A stretch of DNA of 64,000 nucleotides from Seongchinamella sediminis. Lineage in GTDB: Bacteria > Pseudomonadota > Gammaproteobacteria > Pseudomonadales > Halieaceae. The stretch is from contig NZ_QRAN01000014.1 of the NCBI RefSeq assembly GCF_003457605.1, forward strand, positions 55,737 through 119,736, given 5' to 3'. A program made the translations under genes and the position numbers. Position 1 is the first letter of the stretch; every line of letters begins with the position of its first letter. The notes under the pieces were generated by a model. The model saw only the letters and a program-made list of their open reading frames with translations, was not told where the DNA came from and did no database searches. Below, one piece after another: positions 27,578 through 37,316 of this stretch.

Positions 27578-28993
27578 ATGGCAAAGAAACGAAACAAGAC
27601 TTTTCCGACCCGGGCGCTGGGGCGCAGCCTGACCGTGTCCATGGCGGGGCTGCGCGCCGGCGGTGCCCTGGCAATGGATTCTGCCGTGTCGAAGGTGATG
27701 GGGCGCGGCGATGATGATTCCCAGTCGGATTTTGCCCGCCGGGAAGCCCAGCGATTCACCGCGGAGCTGGGGCGGCTCAAGGGCACCTACGTCAAGATCG
27801 GCCAGATGCTGGCCCTGTTCGGCGAGCATTTCCTGCCGCCGGTGCTGGTCGAGGCGCTGCGCGACCTGTCGGACCAGACCGAAGCCCTGCACTGGGATGC
27901 GCTGGAATCTTTTGTTCGCGACTCCCTCGGCGACCGTTTCGACGAGCTGGAAATAGACCCGGAGGCAGTGGCTGCCGCGTCCCTGGCGCAGGTGCACCTG
28001 GCGAAGGTCAGCGCCAGCGGCGAGTGGATTTGCCTCAAGATCCAGTATCCTGGCCTGGCGGAGATGATAGACAGCGACTTTGACGCCGTGGTCAAAATGC
28101 TGGTGCTGGCACGCTGGGTTAAATCCGGACGTGACCTGGACAACTGGATGCAGTCATTGCGCAGCCACCTGCACAACGAGATCGATTACCAGCGGGAGGC
28201 CGAGCTGACCGAGCGGATGGCGGCACTGGTGGCCGGGCTGGAGCTGGAGGGCGTGCACTACCATGTGCCCGAACTGCGCCGGCGCTACTGCACCGGTGAC
28301 ATCCTGGCCATGGAGTTTATCGAAGGCTTTACGGTGGCGGATCCGGATGTGGCCGCCCTGTCCCAGGAGCGCCGGAATGCCCTCGCCAAGGCCATGCTGG
28401 AGCTGTTCTTCTACGAGCTCTATGACTGGGGCCTGCTGCAGACCGACCCCAATTTTGGCAACTACCTGTTGCGCCTGGATGACCGGCGCAAGAAAACCGC
28501 GGATGATGAACTGGCGCTGCTGGACTTTGGCTCGGTGCTGGATTGTTCCGAGGAGTTTCTCTACCACCTGCGGGAGACCATCGCCGCCAGCCAGCAGCGC
28601 GATGTGCCGCGTATCATCGATGGCCTGGTGGGGCTTGGCTGCCTGCAGCCCGGGGTGAGCGACGAGGGGCGGCAGATGTTCGCCGATTTCTGCCTGCACC
28701 TGCTGGAACCGCTGCGCCCGGTGGAGCAACTGCCTGCCGAGTACCTCAACGACCAGGGTGAATACTGCTGGGGCCGCTCGCGGCTGATGCGGCGGGCAGG
28801 CAAACAGGCGGCCGCCTCGGCGGCCAGCCGGCACTTTACCCCGCCATCCCGCGATTTTGCACTGATCGCCCGCAAGCTAACCGGCGTATTCAACTTTATC
28901 GCGGCTCTGGATGCCCAGTTCAATGCCTGCGATATGATCGAGGCCCATATCGCGGCCTGGCAGGAGCGGGAGCAGCGTGGCAAAAGGAAATAA
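27578..28993 (+). CDS. ABC1/UbiB-family atypical kinase, copy 1
   Basis: 471-residue ABC1 (ADCK/AarF) protein. The hallmark KxGQ motif is TYVKIGQMLALF and the Ala-rich nucleotide loop is AAASLAQVHLAKV; the catalytic-type loop is LLQTDPNFGNYLLR and the metal motif LLDFGSVLD. Family members support quinone synthesis or lipid handling through ATPase activity. There is no C-terminal transmembrane pair like that of UbiB, so it is unlikely to be ubiB itself. The next gene is a second ABC1 protein whose GTG start overlaps this stop by 17 nt. Confidence 0.88.
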   Translation: MAKKRNKTFPTRALGRSLTVSMAGLRAGGALAMDSAVSKVMGRGDDDSQSDFARREAQRFTAELGRLKGTYVKIGQMLALFGEHFLPPVLVEALRDLSDQTEALHWDALESFVRDSLGDRFDELEIDPEAVAAASLAQVHLAKVSASGEWICLKIQYPGLAEMIDSDFDAVVKMLVLARWVKSGRDLDNWMQSLRSHLHNEIDYQREAELTERMAALVAGLELEGVHYHVPELRRRYCTGDILAMEFIEGFTVADPDVAALSQERRNALAKAMLELFFYELYDWGLLQTDPNFGNYLLRLDDRRKKTADDELALLDFGSVLDCSEEFLYHLRETIAASQQRDVPRIIDGLVGLGCLQPGVSDEGRQMFADFCLHLLEPLRPVEQLPAEYLNDQGEYCWGRSRLMRRAGKQAAASAASRHFTPPSRDFALIARKLTGVFNFIAALDAQFNACDMIEAHIAAWQEREQRGKRK

Positions 28994-30302
28994 ACCGGAC
29001 GACAAGCACAAGGCAATCCCCACCTCCCGGGTAGGGCGGTTTGCCCGTGTCGCCCGCATGGCCAGCGGTGTCGCCGGCGGTATGCTGGCGGAGGGCACCC
29101 GGCAGATCCGCGCCGGCAAGCGGCCCAGGGCCCGGGACATGCTGCTCACCCCCGCCAATGCCCGCCGGGTCGCCGACCAGCTGGCCACCATGCGCGGTGC
29201 GGCGATGAAGGTGGGCCAGATCCTGTCCATGGACACGGGGGACTTCCTGCCCCGTGAACTGGCGGACATTCTCGCCCGGTTGCGCGCCGATGCCCGCTAC
29301 ATGCCCCCGGGGCAGCTGGACCGCGTGATGTCCGAGGCCTACGGCGACGACTGGGAAGTCCAGTTCTATGGTTTTCAGCACAGGCCCCTGGCGGCGGCCT
29401 CCATTGGCCAGGTGCACCAGGCCCTGTCACCGGATGGTCGGGAAATCGTTCTCAAGGTGCAGTACCCCGGGGTCGCCGGCAGCATCGATGCCGATGTGGA
29501 CAATATCGCCTCGCTGTTGCGAATGTCGGGGCTGCTGCCGCCGGAGATGGACATCCAGCCCCTGCTGGACGACGCCAAGGCGCAGCTGCATGACGAGGCC
29601 GACTACAACAAGGAGGCGGAGTTCCTGGCGGCATTCGGTGATCTCCTGGCCGGCGACGATCGCTTCCTTGTGCCCGAGGTGCTGCCCGACCTCACTCGCA
29701 AGACGGTGCTGGTGATGACCTACGTTGCTGGCCAGCCGATCGAGACCATTGCCGAGCTGCCCCAGGCAGAGCGCGACGCAGTGATGAGCGCCCTGGTCGA
29801 GCTGATGTTCCGCGAACTGTTCGAACTGCGAATGGTGCAGACCGACCCCAATTTCGCCAATTACCAGTACGACCCTGACAGCGGCAAAATCATCCTGCTG
29901 GACTTTGGCGCCACCCGCCGTTTCAAGGCCGCATTCGTCAACAGTTACCGCAGCCTGGCGAAGGCAGCGATAGCCGGCAACCGCAAGCGGATGGTCGCCG
30001 CCGCAGAACGTGTCGGTTACGCCATGGGCGACGAGGACAGTGAATACCGGGAGCTGGTGCTGGAGCTGTTCCTGATGGCCATGGAGCCACTGCAAACTGA
30101 TGAGCCCTATGACTTCGCCCGCTCCGACATGACCCGGCGGATGTCAGCGCGGGCCGAGGAAGTTACCGGTTTCCGCGATTTCTGGCAGGCGCCCCCCACT
30201 GATGCGGTCTACTTTCACCGCAAACTGGGGGGGATGTTCATGCTGGCCAGCCGGCTGCGAGCCCGGGTCAACGTGCACCGCCTGATCAGCCAGTTCCTGT
30301 AA
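28977..30302 (+). CDS. ABC1/UbiB-family atypical kinase, copy 2
   Basis: 441-residue ABC1 protein with AMKVGQILSMDTGDFLP (KxGQ), PLAAASIGQVHQAL (A-rich loop), RMVQTDPNFANYQY and LLDFGATRRF. The GTG start at 28977 lies inside the end of the first copy, with GGAGCGGGA upstream, so the pair is translationally coupled. The two proteins share the whole domain architecture but differ widely, which suggests an old duplication or a heteromeric pair. Function beyond the family is unknown. Confidence 0.88.
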   Translation: MAKGNKPDDKHKAIPTSRVGRFARVARMASGVAGGMLAEGTRQIRAGKRPRARDMLLTPANARRVADQLATMRGAAMKVGQILSMDTGDFLPRELADILARLRADARYMPPGQLDRVMSEAYGDDWEVQFYGFQHRPLAAASIGQVHQALSPDGREIVLKVQYPGVAGSIDADVDNIASLLRMSGLLPPEMDIQPLLDDAKAQLHDEADYNKEAEFLAAFGDLLAGDDRFLVPEVLPDLTRKTVLVMTYVAGQPIETIAELPQAERDAVMSALVELMFRELFELRMVQTDPNFANYQYDPDSGKIILLDFGATRRFKAAFVNSYRSLAKAAIAGNRKRMVAAAERVGYAMGDEDSEYRELVLELFLMAMEPLQTDEPYDFARSDMTRRMSARAEEVTGFRDFWQAPPTDAVYFHRKLGGMFMLASRLRARVNVHRLISQFL

Positions 30303-30305
30303 ACC

Positions 30306-31724
30306 TCAGCCGACGGTCGCGGCGTACAGTTCGTCGAAAGATTCCTGCAGGCACTGGGCGTAAAATTCCGGGTCCGGCATCATGTCGCGGCAGGCAGTGA
30401 ACGACAGAACCACGGAGCCCTTCTTGTCCTGCACCGAACTGTAGACAATCTGGAACAGGCCGACATTGGGCAACAGGGGGCCGAGGCTGATCGAGTCCAC
30501 CAGCTCGGCGCCACACAGGTACAACTGGTGAGGCGTTCCCGGTACATTGGTGACAATGGTGTTGAACATCACGCTGGCCTCGGACAGGCCGGTGGCAGCG
30601 GCCGTGCGTATCGCCAGCGACAGTACGTTGCCAGGCAGGACATCGGTGAGGTCAACGGCAAACCGCGGGCCGAGTGCCTCGGCGTAGGCTTTTGCCGACA
30701 GGGATTCCTCGTGAATGGCGGCCAGGCGTTCCGCGGGGTCCTCCAGGTCTGAACGCAGACTGACATTCATGAAGCCCACCATGTTGCCGCCCGCGGCCCG
30801 GTCTTCCGGCGAGCGGACGTCGATGGGACAGCCGGTAACCAGCGATTCCTCCGGCAATTCGTCCTTGTCCATGAGGTACTTGCGCATCGCCCCCGAGACG
30901 ATGGTCAGCATGGTGTCGTTGACGGTGGCGCCGGGGCAGGAATTCTTGATCGCGCGGATGGCTTCAAAATCGAACTTGCGCGCGTCCACCACCCGATGGC
31001 GGGATATCTTGCCCTGAAAACGGGTGGCCTGCTTGTCCTCGAGAAAGTGTATGCTGCCCGCCTTGCGCCCTTTCCTGACGCGCATGACCGCGGGCACAGA
31101 CTCCTTGATGAAATCCAGGGCCTGGCCCGGCTTGCGCCAGGCGTCGAGGTAGGCGCGGCCCAGCATGCGCGCCTTCGATGGCCGTTCGACGATCCATGCC
31201 GGCGGGTTGCCGCGATCCGTGGTTTCCGGTGTCAGGTCGTGGACGATATTCATGAACTGGGTGCCGGTAGCGCCGTCCATGGCGCAATGGTGTACTTTCA
31301 CAAGCACACCGAAACAGCCAGGGGGATAGCCCTCGACGTTATTGAGCCCCTCGATTACGTACATTTCCCACATCGGCTTGTCCCGGCGCAGGGGTACCGA
31401 GTGGATGCGCGCGGCGAGTATGCACAACTGGCGCCAGTCACCGGGTTTTGGCAGGGCGATATGGCGCACGTGGTACTCGAGGTCGAAGTCGGGGTCCTCA
31501 ACCCAGTAGGGGCGCCCGAGATTGCCCGGCACGAAGGCCAGCTTGCGGCGGAAAATGGGCGACAGGTGCAGCCGCCGCTCCAGCATGGCCAGAATCTGCT
31601 TGAAACGGACCTTGCCACCGGGCGCGGTGGACTGGTCATAGATGCTGACGCCGCCGATGTGCTGGGGAAGCCCATCGATCTCCGCATGGAGAAACATCGC
31701 ATCCTGGCCGGACAGTTGTTGCAT
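30306..31724 (-). CDS. Wax ester synthase / diacylglycerol acyltransferase (WS/DGAT)
   Basis: 472-residue bacterial WS/DGAT that esterifies fatty acyl-CoA to long-chain alcohols or diacylglycerol, making storage wax esters or triacylglycerol at the membrane. The N-terminal LSGQDAMFLHAEIDGLPQHI and the active site VKVHHCAMDGATG (HHxxxDG) are diagnostic; NTIVTNVPGTPHQLYLCGA is the conserved C-terminal block. AGGAGG lies 10 bases before the ATG. It converges on the second ABC1 gene with a 3-bp gap. Confidence 0.93.
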   Translation of the reverse strand: MQQLSGQDAMFLHAEIDGLPQHIGGVSIYDQSTAPGGKVRFKQILAMLERRLHLSPIFRRKLAFVPGNLGRPYWVEDPDFDLEYHVRHIALPKPGDWRQLCILAARIHSVPLRRDKPMWEMYVIEGLNNVEGYPPGCFGVLVKVHHCAMDGATGTQFMNIVHDLTPETTDRGNPPAWIVERPSKARMLGRAYLDAWRKPGQALDFIKESVPAVMRVRKGRKAGSIHFLEDKQATRFQGKISRHRVVDARKFDFEAIRAIKNSCPGATVNDTMLTIVSGAMRKYLMDKDELPEESLVTGCPIDVRSPEDRAAGGNMVGFMNVSLRSDLEDPAERLAAIHEESLSAKAYAEALGPRFAVDLTDVLPGNVLSLAIRTAAATGLSEASVMFNTIVTNVPGTPHQLYLCGAELVDSISLGPLLPNVGLFQIVYSSVQDKKGSVVLSFTACRDMMPDPEFYAQCLQESFDELYAATVG

Positions 31725-31926
31725 TGTTATTACCTCCTGGATCAGACACGGGCAGGATTACCCGAAACAGCTACGAGGTCAATTGACGACCGGTACGTTC
31801 AGCCGCACCAGTGTCGGTGGATCGTCGCGGTGCGCGGGCCTGGCAGGCTGCAGGCCGACCACACAGGTCAGCGCAAGTCCGGCGCCAGGGAGCCTCGTGG
31901 GGCACCCAGGTGGCAATAAAAAATTG

Positions 31927-31974
31927 TTGACAACGTTGTCGGAGGGTTTTAGTGTGGATTGCGACAACGTTGTC
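31927..31974 (+). promoter_or_regulatory. Promoter of the TonB receptor with paired LacI-type operators
   Basis: TTGACA (31927-31932) and TAGTGT (31950-31955), 17 bp apart, form a promoter. The palindrome GACAACGTTGTC occurs at 31929-31940, overlapping the -35, and again at 31963-31974, just after the expected transcription start. The centres are 34 bp apart. The same operator lies at the GlcNAc kinase/hexosaminidase locus and before the LacI-family gene at 54649-55683, so this promoter is probably controlled by that repressor. Confidence 0.8.
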
Positions 31975-32025
31975 AAAGCAACGGCAACACAACGATAACA
32001 GCGCAACCGTCGAAGAGGGATTACC

Positions 32026-34746
32026 GTGACGACTATAAATTCAAGTATTCGCAAGCTAAGCGGTAACCGGACCGCCTACCTGCACAGTTCTCTTGCCGTC
32101 CTGGCGCTGACCGGCGCCGTGGGTGCATTGCAGGTCCAGGCCCAGGACGGGCCGGTCATGGAAGAAGTGGTGGTAACCGGTATTCGCGCCAGCCTCGAGG
32201 AGTCACTGGAAACCAAGCGTTACGCTGACTCCGTGGTCGATGCCATTAACGCCCAGGATATCGGCAAGTTCCCCGATAAGAACGTGGCCGACTCCCTGTC
32301 GCGCATCACCGGCGTCTCGGTAACCCGCGGTTTCGGTGAAGGCGAAAAAATTGCCGTGCGCGGCACCTCGCCCGACCAGAACCGCACATTGCTCAACGGC
32401 GCTGCAGTGGCCTCCGCCGACTGGTTTGTGCTCGACAACCCCTCGCGCGCTTTCAATTACACCCTGCTGCCATCGACTATTGTGTCTTCGCTGGAAGTGT
32501 ACAAGTCGCCCCAGGCGGATATCCAGGAGGGCTCGCTGGGCGGTACCGTGATGCTGCGCACCCGTCGACCGCTGGATATGGCGGCCAACAGCGGCGTGGT
32601 CCAGGTCCAGGGCATGTACTCGGAAAACTCCGGGGAGTGGGATCCCAATCTCTCGGCACTGTATTCATGGAAAAACGAGGCGGAAACCCTGGGCTTCAAT
32701 GTCTCCCTGACCAAGCAGGACAGGACCCTGGTGCGTGATGGCACCGAGGTGCTGGGCTTTGAAAACCAGGACTTTGGCGCTGGCCCCGTGTGGACCCCGC
32801 GGGCCATCGGTGATGCCTACTTCCAGCAGGAGCGTGAGCGTGAGACCGCGCTGCTGACCGGCCAGTGGCGACCCAGCGACGCCGGCGAGCTCACCCTCAC
32901 CTACCTCAACTCCGACCTCGATGCCGACAACACCAACTACAATCGCTACGAGTGGTTTAACGGCCAGGCTGGGGGCGGGAACATCGATCCCGCCTCTGCC
33001 CGCCTGGTTGGCAGCGGTGTGGTCGCCGGCGAGGTGGCCAATAACTACGCTGAATATTATGTCATCGACCGCAGCTCCTACAGTGAGACCGAGTCCCTGG
33101 ACCTGCAGTACAGCCACAATTTCGAGCACTGGTCCATGGACCTGCGCGTCGGCCAGACCGAAGCGGAAGGCGGCACCGAGAATGACCGCCAGTACGGTTT
33201 CGACCGTTTCCTTGAAGGTTCCACCTTCAATGGCCTGAGCCACACCCCGTTGTATGAGGGGCAGGTAGAAAGCACCGAGCAGTTGCTGACCCGCGGCCTG
33301 GGCTGGATGATGGAAAACCAGCGCATCATGGATGACGAAGAAACCTACGCCACCGCAGATTTCTATATCCCGGTCGAGCTTGGTGTGTTCAACGGCATCA
33401 AGACCGGTGTCAGCTATCGCGACCACGATAAGGGCCAGTACCAGGAAGGCACCCGCTTCCACTGGCTGACCGATGACATGCACTCCGATGACGCCACCAG
33501 CTACGGCGGCGGTTCCGATACCTCCGGCTGGAATCGCTGGCTCTACGGTAAGCTGAATGCCGGTACCCTGGCGGACTACGCAGTCAACGAATCCGGCGCT
33601 CCCTACCCGCTGATGAACCTGGGCAGGGCGGCATCGGTGATTTTCCCGGCGGAGGCCTACGCCAATGCCGCCACCATCCTGTTCCTGCCTGAGACCTGGG
33701 ATGTCAACGAGGAGATTCTCGCCGCCTACGGCCAGATGGACTTCGAGGGTGATGGCTTCCGCGGTAACCTCGGCGTGCGCGTGGTGCAGACCGATGTCGC
33801 CTCCACCGGTTACAACTGGGACGGCGACTGGCTCGCCGCCAGTATCGATCAACTCGGCGGTTACCAGCTGCTGGTCGATGCCCTCGACCCTCGCGGTGAG
33901 TTCAACGTGCGCCAGGAAACGGTAGACCACGATTACACCGAGGTGCTGCCCAACCTGAACGTGGCCTTCGACCTCAACGATGAGATGGTCATGAGGTTCT
34001 CGGCGGCGAAAGTGATGGCGCGCCCGGACTTTATCACCATCGCCAACCAGGAATCCGCCAATACCGATACCCGTACCGGTACCCGCGGTAATCCCCAACT
34101 GGACCCGGAAACCGCCAACCAGTTCGACCTGGCCTACGAGTGGTATTTCCAGGACCAGGCGCTGCTCGCCCTGACCTACTTCAACAAGGACATCAGCGAC
34201 ACGGTGATTTCCAGCACCTCCACCGAGCGTCGCTTTGACGAGAAGCAGGGCCAGTTCGTCGACGTGCTGTTCGTGCAGCCGGTAAATGGCAAGGGTGCTG
34301 AGGTTCAGGGCCTGGAAGTCAGCTACCAGCAGAATTTCGGCAACTTCGGCGTGATTGCCAACTACACCTACACCGATGCCGACAGCAAGGACGAGCGCGA
34401 CCCGGTGAACAACCCGGGCTCCGGCCTGGTGCGCGGTACCTCCGAGCACATGGCGAACCTGAGCGGCTTTTACGAGAGCGACTGGCTCAGCGCCCGCCTG
34501 TCCTACAACTACCGCACCGAGTGGTACGATGGCCTGTCTGAATTCGGCAGCGAAATGTATATCAATGACTACGGTCAGCTGGACGCCAACGTCACTGTCA
34601 CCGTTTATGACAGCTGGGACATCGTTCTGGAGGGCATCAACATCACCGGTGAAGAGCTTGAGCAGTATCACATCGATAGCGGACGCAGCGCGCGCCGCTA
34701 TGACAACGGCGCCCGTTACGTGGTGGGTGTCAACTACCGGTTCTGA
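32026..34746 (+). CDS. TonB-dependent receptor, likely for chito-oligosaccharides (NagP-like)
   Basis: 906-residue outer-membrane receptor. A signal peptide (SSLAVLALTGAVGALQVQAQ) is followed by the TonB box region MEEVVVTGIRASLEESLETK, a plug domain with IGKFPDKNVADSLSRITGVS and VRGTSPDQNRTLLNG, and a 22-strand-type barrel ending in NYRF. It belongs to the long carbohydrate TBDR type of marine gammaproteobacteria. The GTG start at 32026 has AGAGGGA 6 bases upstream. Operators of the GlcNAc repressor in its promoter support a role in GlcNAc or chitin-oligomer uptake; substrate is inferred from that. A terminator follows, so it is transcribed alone. Confidence 0.88.
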   Translation: MTTINSSIRKLSGNRTAYLHSSLAVLALTGAVGALQVQAQDGPVMEEVVVTGIRASLEESLETKRYADSVVDAINAQDIGKFPDKNVADSLSRITGVSVTRGFGEGEKIAVRGTSPDQNRTLLNGAAVASADWFVLDNPSRAFNYTLLPSTIVSSLEVYKSPQADIQEGSLGGTVMLRTRRPLDMAANSGVVQVQGMYSENSGEWDPNLSALYSWKNEAETLGFNVSLTKQDRTLVRDGTEVLGFENQDFGAGPVWTPRAIGDAYFQQERERETALLTGQWRPSDAGELTLTYLNSDLDADNTNYNRYEWFNGQAGGGNIDPASARLVGSGVVAGEVANNYAEYYVIDRSSYSETESLDLQYSHNFEHWSMDLRVGQTEAEGGTENDRQYGFDRFLEGSTFNGLSHTPLYEGQVESTEQLLTRGLGWMMENQRIMDDEETYATADFYIPVELGVFNGIKTGVSYRDHDKGQYQEGTRFHWLTDDMHSDDATSYGGGSDTSGWNRWLYGKLNAGTLADYAVNESGAPYPLMNLGRAASVIFPAEAYANAATILFLPETWDVNEEILAAYGQMDFEGDGFRGNLGVRVVQTDVASTGYNWDGDWLAASIDQLGGYQLLVDALDPRGEFNVRQETVDHDYTEVLPNLNVAFDLNDEMVMRFSAAKVMARPDFITIANQESANTDTRTGTRGNPQLDPETANQFDLAYEWYFQDQALLALTYFNKDISDTVISSTSTERRFDEKQGQFVDVLFVQPVNGKGAEVQGLEVSYQQNFGNFGVIANYTYTDADSKDERDPVNNPGSGLVRGTSEHMANLSGFYESDWLSARLSYNYRTEWYDGLSEFGSEMYINDYGQLDANVTVTVYDSWDIVLEGINITGEELEQYHIDSGRSARRYDNGARYVVGVNYRF

Positions 34747-34814
34747 TTGTGTGTCGGGCGTTGCGGTGACGCCCTTTGCAAGTGGGTGAGGAGCTTGCTC
34801 TGAATCCCGTTGAA

Positions 34815-34855
34815 GGTCGATATGTGAGGGTAAACTTGCGTATCGGCCTTTTTTT
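34815..34855 (+). terminator. Rho-independent terminator after the TonB receptor
   Basis: GGTCGATATG (34815-34824) pairs with CGTATCGGCC (34839-34848) with two G-U wobbles, followed by seven T. It separates the receptor from the symporter gene. Confidence 0.85.
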
Positions 34856-34874
34856 ATGATCCTTTTATAGCGCA

Positions 34875-37004
34875 ATGGACAACGTGGCAATGGATGGGAC
34901 GGTACTCGCGCCTCTGGACTGGCTGCTCATAGCAGCCTTCCTGGGTTTCTCCCTGCTGGTGGGCTTCCTGGTGAAGGACCAGGCCAGCGAAGGCGGGGTG
35001 GAAGGCTTCTTTACCGCCGGCAGGAAGATGAAATGGTGGCTGCTGGGCACCTCGATCGTGGCCACCACCTTCGCCTCGGATACGCCGCTGGCGATTACCG
35101 GCTGGATTGCCCGCTACGGTATTGCCGGCAACTGGTTCTGGTGGGGCGGCGTGCTGGGCTCGGTGGCCATGACCGTGTTCTTCGCCCGCAAGTGGCGTAG
35201 CTCCGGTGTGGTGACCGATGTCGAACTCACCGAGTTGCGCTATGGCGGGCCGGCGGCGGCCATGCTGCGCTCGGTAAAGGCCTTTATCAACGCCACCCTG
35301 GTGAACTGCATCATTCTCGGCTGGGTGTTCGCCGGCATGTCCAAGATATCCGAGTCCTTCATGGACTGGCAGTGGCTGCTCGGCCCCGATGTCTATAGCT
35401 GGCTGCTATCGGTTTACCCCCAGGCGCTGTTGTTCGGCAGTTTCGATAACACCCTGACCATTGCCCTGCTGGTGGCGGTGACCCTGGCCTATTCGGCCCT
35501 GGGCGGCATGCGCGCGGTCATTATCACCGACCTGGTGCAGTTCGCCCTGGCCATGGTGATGTCGATAACCCTGACCGTGCTGGCGGTTGCCCACCTGGGC
35601 GGCCTGGAGTCCATGTGGCAGGGGCTGGCCGAGCTGTACCCCGCCGACGGGTCGGCCACCGATATGGCGGGTAAGGCCTACCTCAGCCACGAACGAATAG
35701 CGGCCTTTGCCCCCGAGTTTGGTGAGGGGGTGGTCGGCTCGCTCGGTATTCCCTTTACCGCCTTCGTCCTCACCCTGGGGGTGATGTGGTGGAGCAGCGG
35801 CACGGTAGACGGCTCGGGATTCATGGCCCAGCGCCTGTATACCGCCAGCGACGGCGGCGAGGCGGAGAAGGGCGCGCTGTGGTACAGCTTCGCCAACTTC
35901 ATGCTGCGCTCCTGGCCCTGGGCGATTGCCGGTGTTGCGGCGCTGGTCATTTTCCCGCGGGCGGATGTGGATCTGGCCGCCCGGGAGTTCACCGAGTGCC
36001 TGCACCATGAGCAGGCCTGCACGCTGCAGATGCGCCAGTGCCTGGACAACCGCTACCGCTGCGAAATACCCGAGTATGCGCTGCTCTATCGCGACCAGGG
36101 GAGCCTGGAAGAGGACGGCCTGGCGGCGCTGCCGACTGCCAGCGGCGACGACAGCTACCAGCAGGTACCGGTGTTCCGCGAGGACCGCGAGCGCGGCTAC
36201 CCGGCGATGATCAGGGAGCTGCTGCCCGCGGGCCTGATGGGGCTGATGCTGGCCTCGCTGATGGCCGCCTTCATGTCCACCGTGTCCACCCATATTAATT
36301 GGGGGGCCTCCTACCTGGCCAATGATTTCTACGCGCGCTTTATCAACCCGCGCGCTTCCGAGGTCCAGCTGACCCGGGTCAGTCGTCTGGCGACGCTGTT
36401 GATCGCCCTGATGGCGGTGGTGGTGGCCAGCACCATCGACAACATCGGCTCCATGTGGGAATTGTATGGCGGCATGATGGCCGGCCTGGGCCTGCCACAC
36501 CTGATGCGCTGGCTGTGGTGGCGCGCCAACGCCTGGACCGAAATCGCCGGCATGCTCACCGGCTTTGCCCTGGCCCTGGCCAATTACGTGGCTGGCCAGC
36601 AGGGCTGGCACCCGCCGGGACAGATGTCCATCTTTCCCCTCGCCATGGCCGACCACGCGATTCACGTGATCTGCTGGATATCCCTGTTCGCGGCGCTGGC
36701 GTCGGTTGTAGCCACCCTGCTGACTGCCCCCGCGGACCCGGAACTGTTGCGGGAATTTGTCCGCCGCACCCGGCCCATGGGCTTCTGGGGAGATTACAGC
36801 CAGGGCGGTTTCGAGCCCGAACGCAACTTTGCGGAGTCACTGCTGTACTTCGCGCTGGCAGGCATCTCGATCTACGCGGGGATGTTCGGCATCGGCTATG
36901 CCCTGCGCCTGGAGACCGGCATGGGTCTGGGCCTGATCGCCCTCAGCCTGCTGAGCCTGGTAGTCGTGGTGCGGGGGATGGGGCGCATTGATCGCGCCGG
37001 GTGA
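34875..37004 (+). CDS. Sodium:solute symporter family transporter with a Cys-rich insertion
   Basis: 709-residue inner-membrane protein of the SSS family, with some 13-15 hydrophobic segments; early blocks are GFFTAGRKMKWWLLGTSIVA and the Na+-site helix SDTPLAITGWIARYG. The length is well above the usual 500-570. Part of the excess is a hydrophilic insertion at about residues 372-441 that carries four cysteines (ECLHHEQAC, RQCLDNRYRC), and there is a long C-terminal extension. It follows the GlcNAc-regulated TonB receptor, so it may import GlcNAc or a chitin product across the inner membrane; no other candidate GlcNAc permease is in the regulon. The start is uncertain between ATG 34875 and ATG 34890. 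Confidence 0.85.
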   Translation: MDNVAMDGTVLAPLDWLLIAAFLGFSLLVGFLVKDQASEGGVEGFFTAGRKMKWWLLGTSIVATTFASDTPLAITGWIARYGIAGNWFWWGGVLGSVAMTVFFARKWRSSGVVTDVELTELRYGGPAAAMLRSVKAFINATLVNCIILGWVFAGMSKISESFMDWQWLLGPDVYSWLLSVYPQALLFGSFDNTLTIALLVAVTLAYSALGGMRAVIITDLVQFALAMVMSITLTVLAVAHLGGLESMWQGLAELYPADGSATDMAGKAYLSHERIAAFAPEFGEGVVGSLGIPFTAFVLTLGVMWWSSGTVDGSGFMAQRLYTASDGGEAEKGALWYSFANFMLRSWPWAIAGVAALVIFPRADVDLAAREFTECLHHEQACTLQMRQCLDNRYRCEIPEYALLYRDQGSLEEDGLAALPTASGDDSYQQVPVFREDRERGYPAMIRELLPAGLMGLMLASLMAAFMSTVSTHINWGASYLANDFYARFINPRASEVQLTRVSRLATLLIALMAVVVASTIDNIGSMWELYGGMMAGLGLPHLMRWLWWRANAWTEIAGMLTGFALALANYVAGQQGWHPPGQMSIFPLAMADHAIHVICWISLFAALASVVATLLTAPADPELLREFVRRTRPMGFWGDYSQGGFEPERNFAESLLYFALAGISIYAGMFGIGYALRLETGMGLGLIALSLLSLVVVVRGMGRIDRAG
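34878..34889. promoter_or_regulatory. Degenerate GlcNAc-repressor operator over the symporter start
   Basis: GACAACGTGGCA matches the operator GACAACGTTGTC at 9 of 12 positions, with one half-site perfect. It overlaps the first codons of the symporter gene, as one of the operators does at the hexosaminidase gene. Could be chance. Confidence 0.3.
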
Positions 37005-37316
37005 GGTGGCGCGGAGAGTGCTGCAGCCTGTGTGTGTACAGCGCAGTTAATCAACAGCAAGACCACTCTGGCTGATTGCTGGCCGCCAACCATGGCTGGC
37101 ACGAGGTCGATGCCCGCTGTACTGGCGCACCTATCTGTGGCGACACCTGTTAGGCCTATTGAGCTTGACAGCCGTACGGGTGAGCGTAGGCCTCAGTTTG
37201 AATAACGGGGTGTGCTATGTGGCTGGGTGAGCCGCGTGTAATGGCTTGTAATTGCTCTCCTGAAACCTGTCCCCGAGCATAGTCATCGCTAATCTATTTA
37301 TAAGGCGATATCATCA
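37005..37316. other. 312-bp gene-free stretch
   Basis: No open frame with codon-like character, no long repeat and no clear terminator was found between the symporter and the small exported protein. It marks the left edge of the accessory island. Confidence 0.5.

Noticed and set aside
32665..34890. 741-residue open frame antisense to the TonB receptor
   Set aside because: It mirrors the high-GC third-position pattern of the receptor gene, has no recognisable domain, and the receptor on the other strand is certain.
35406..36665. 419-residue antisense frame over the symporter
   Set aside because: His/Gln/Gly-rich shadow, no similarity to any family I know.
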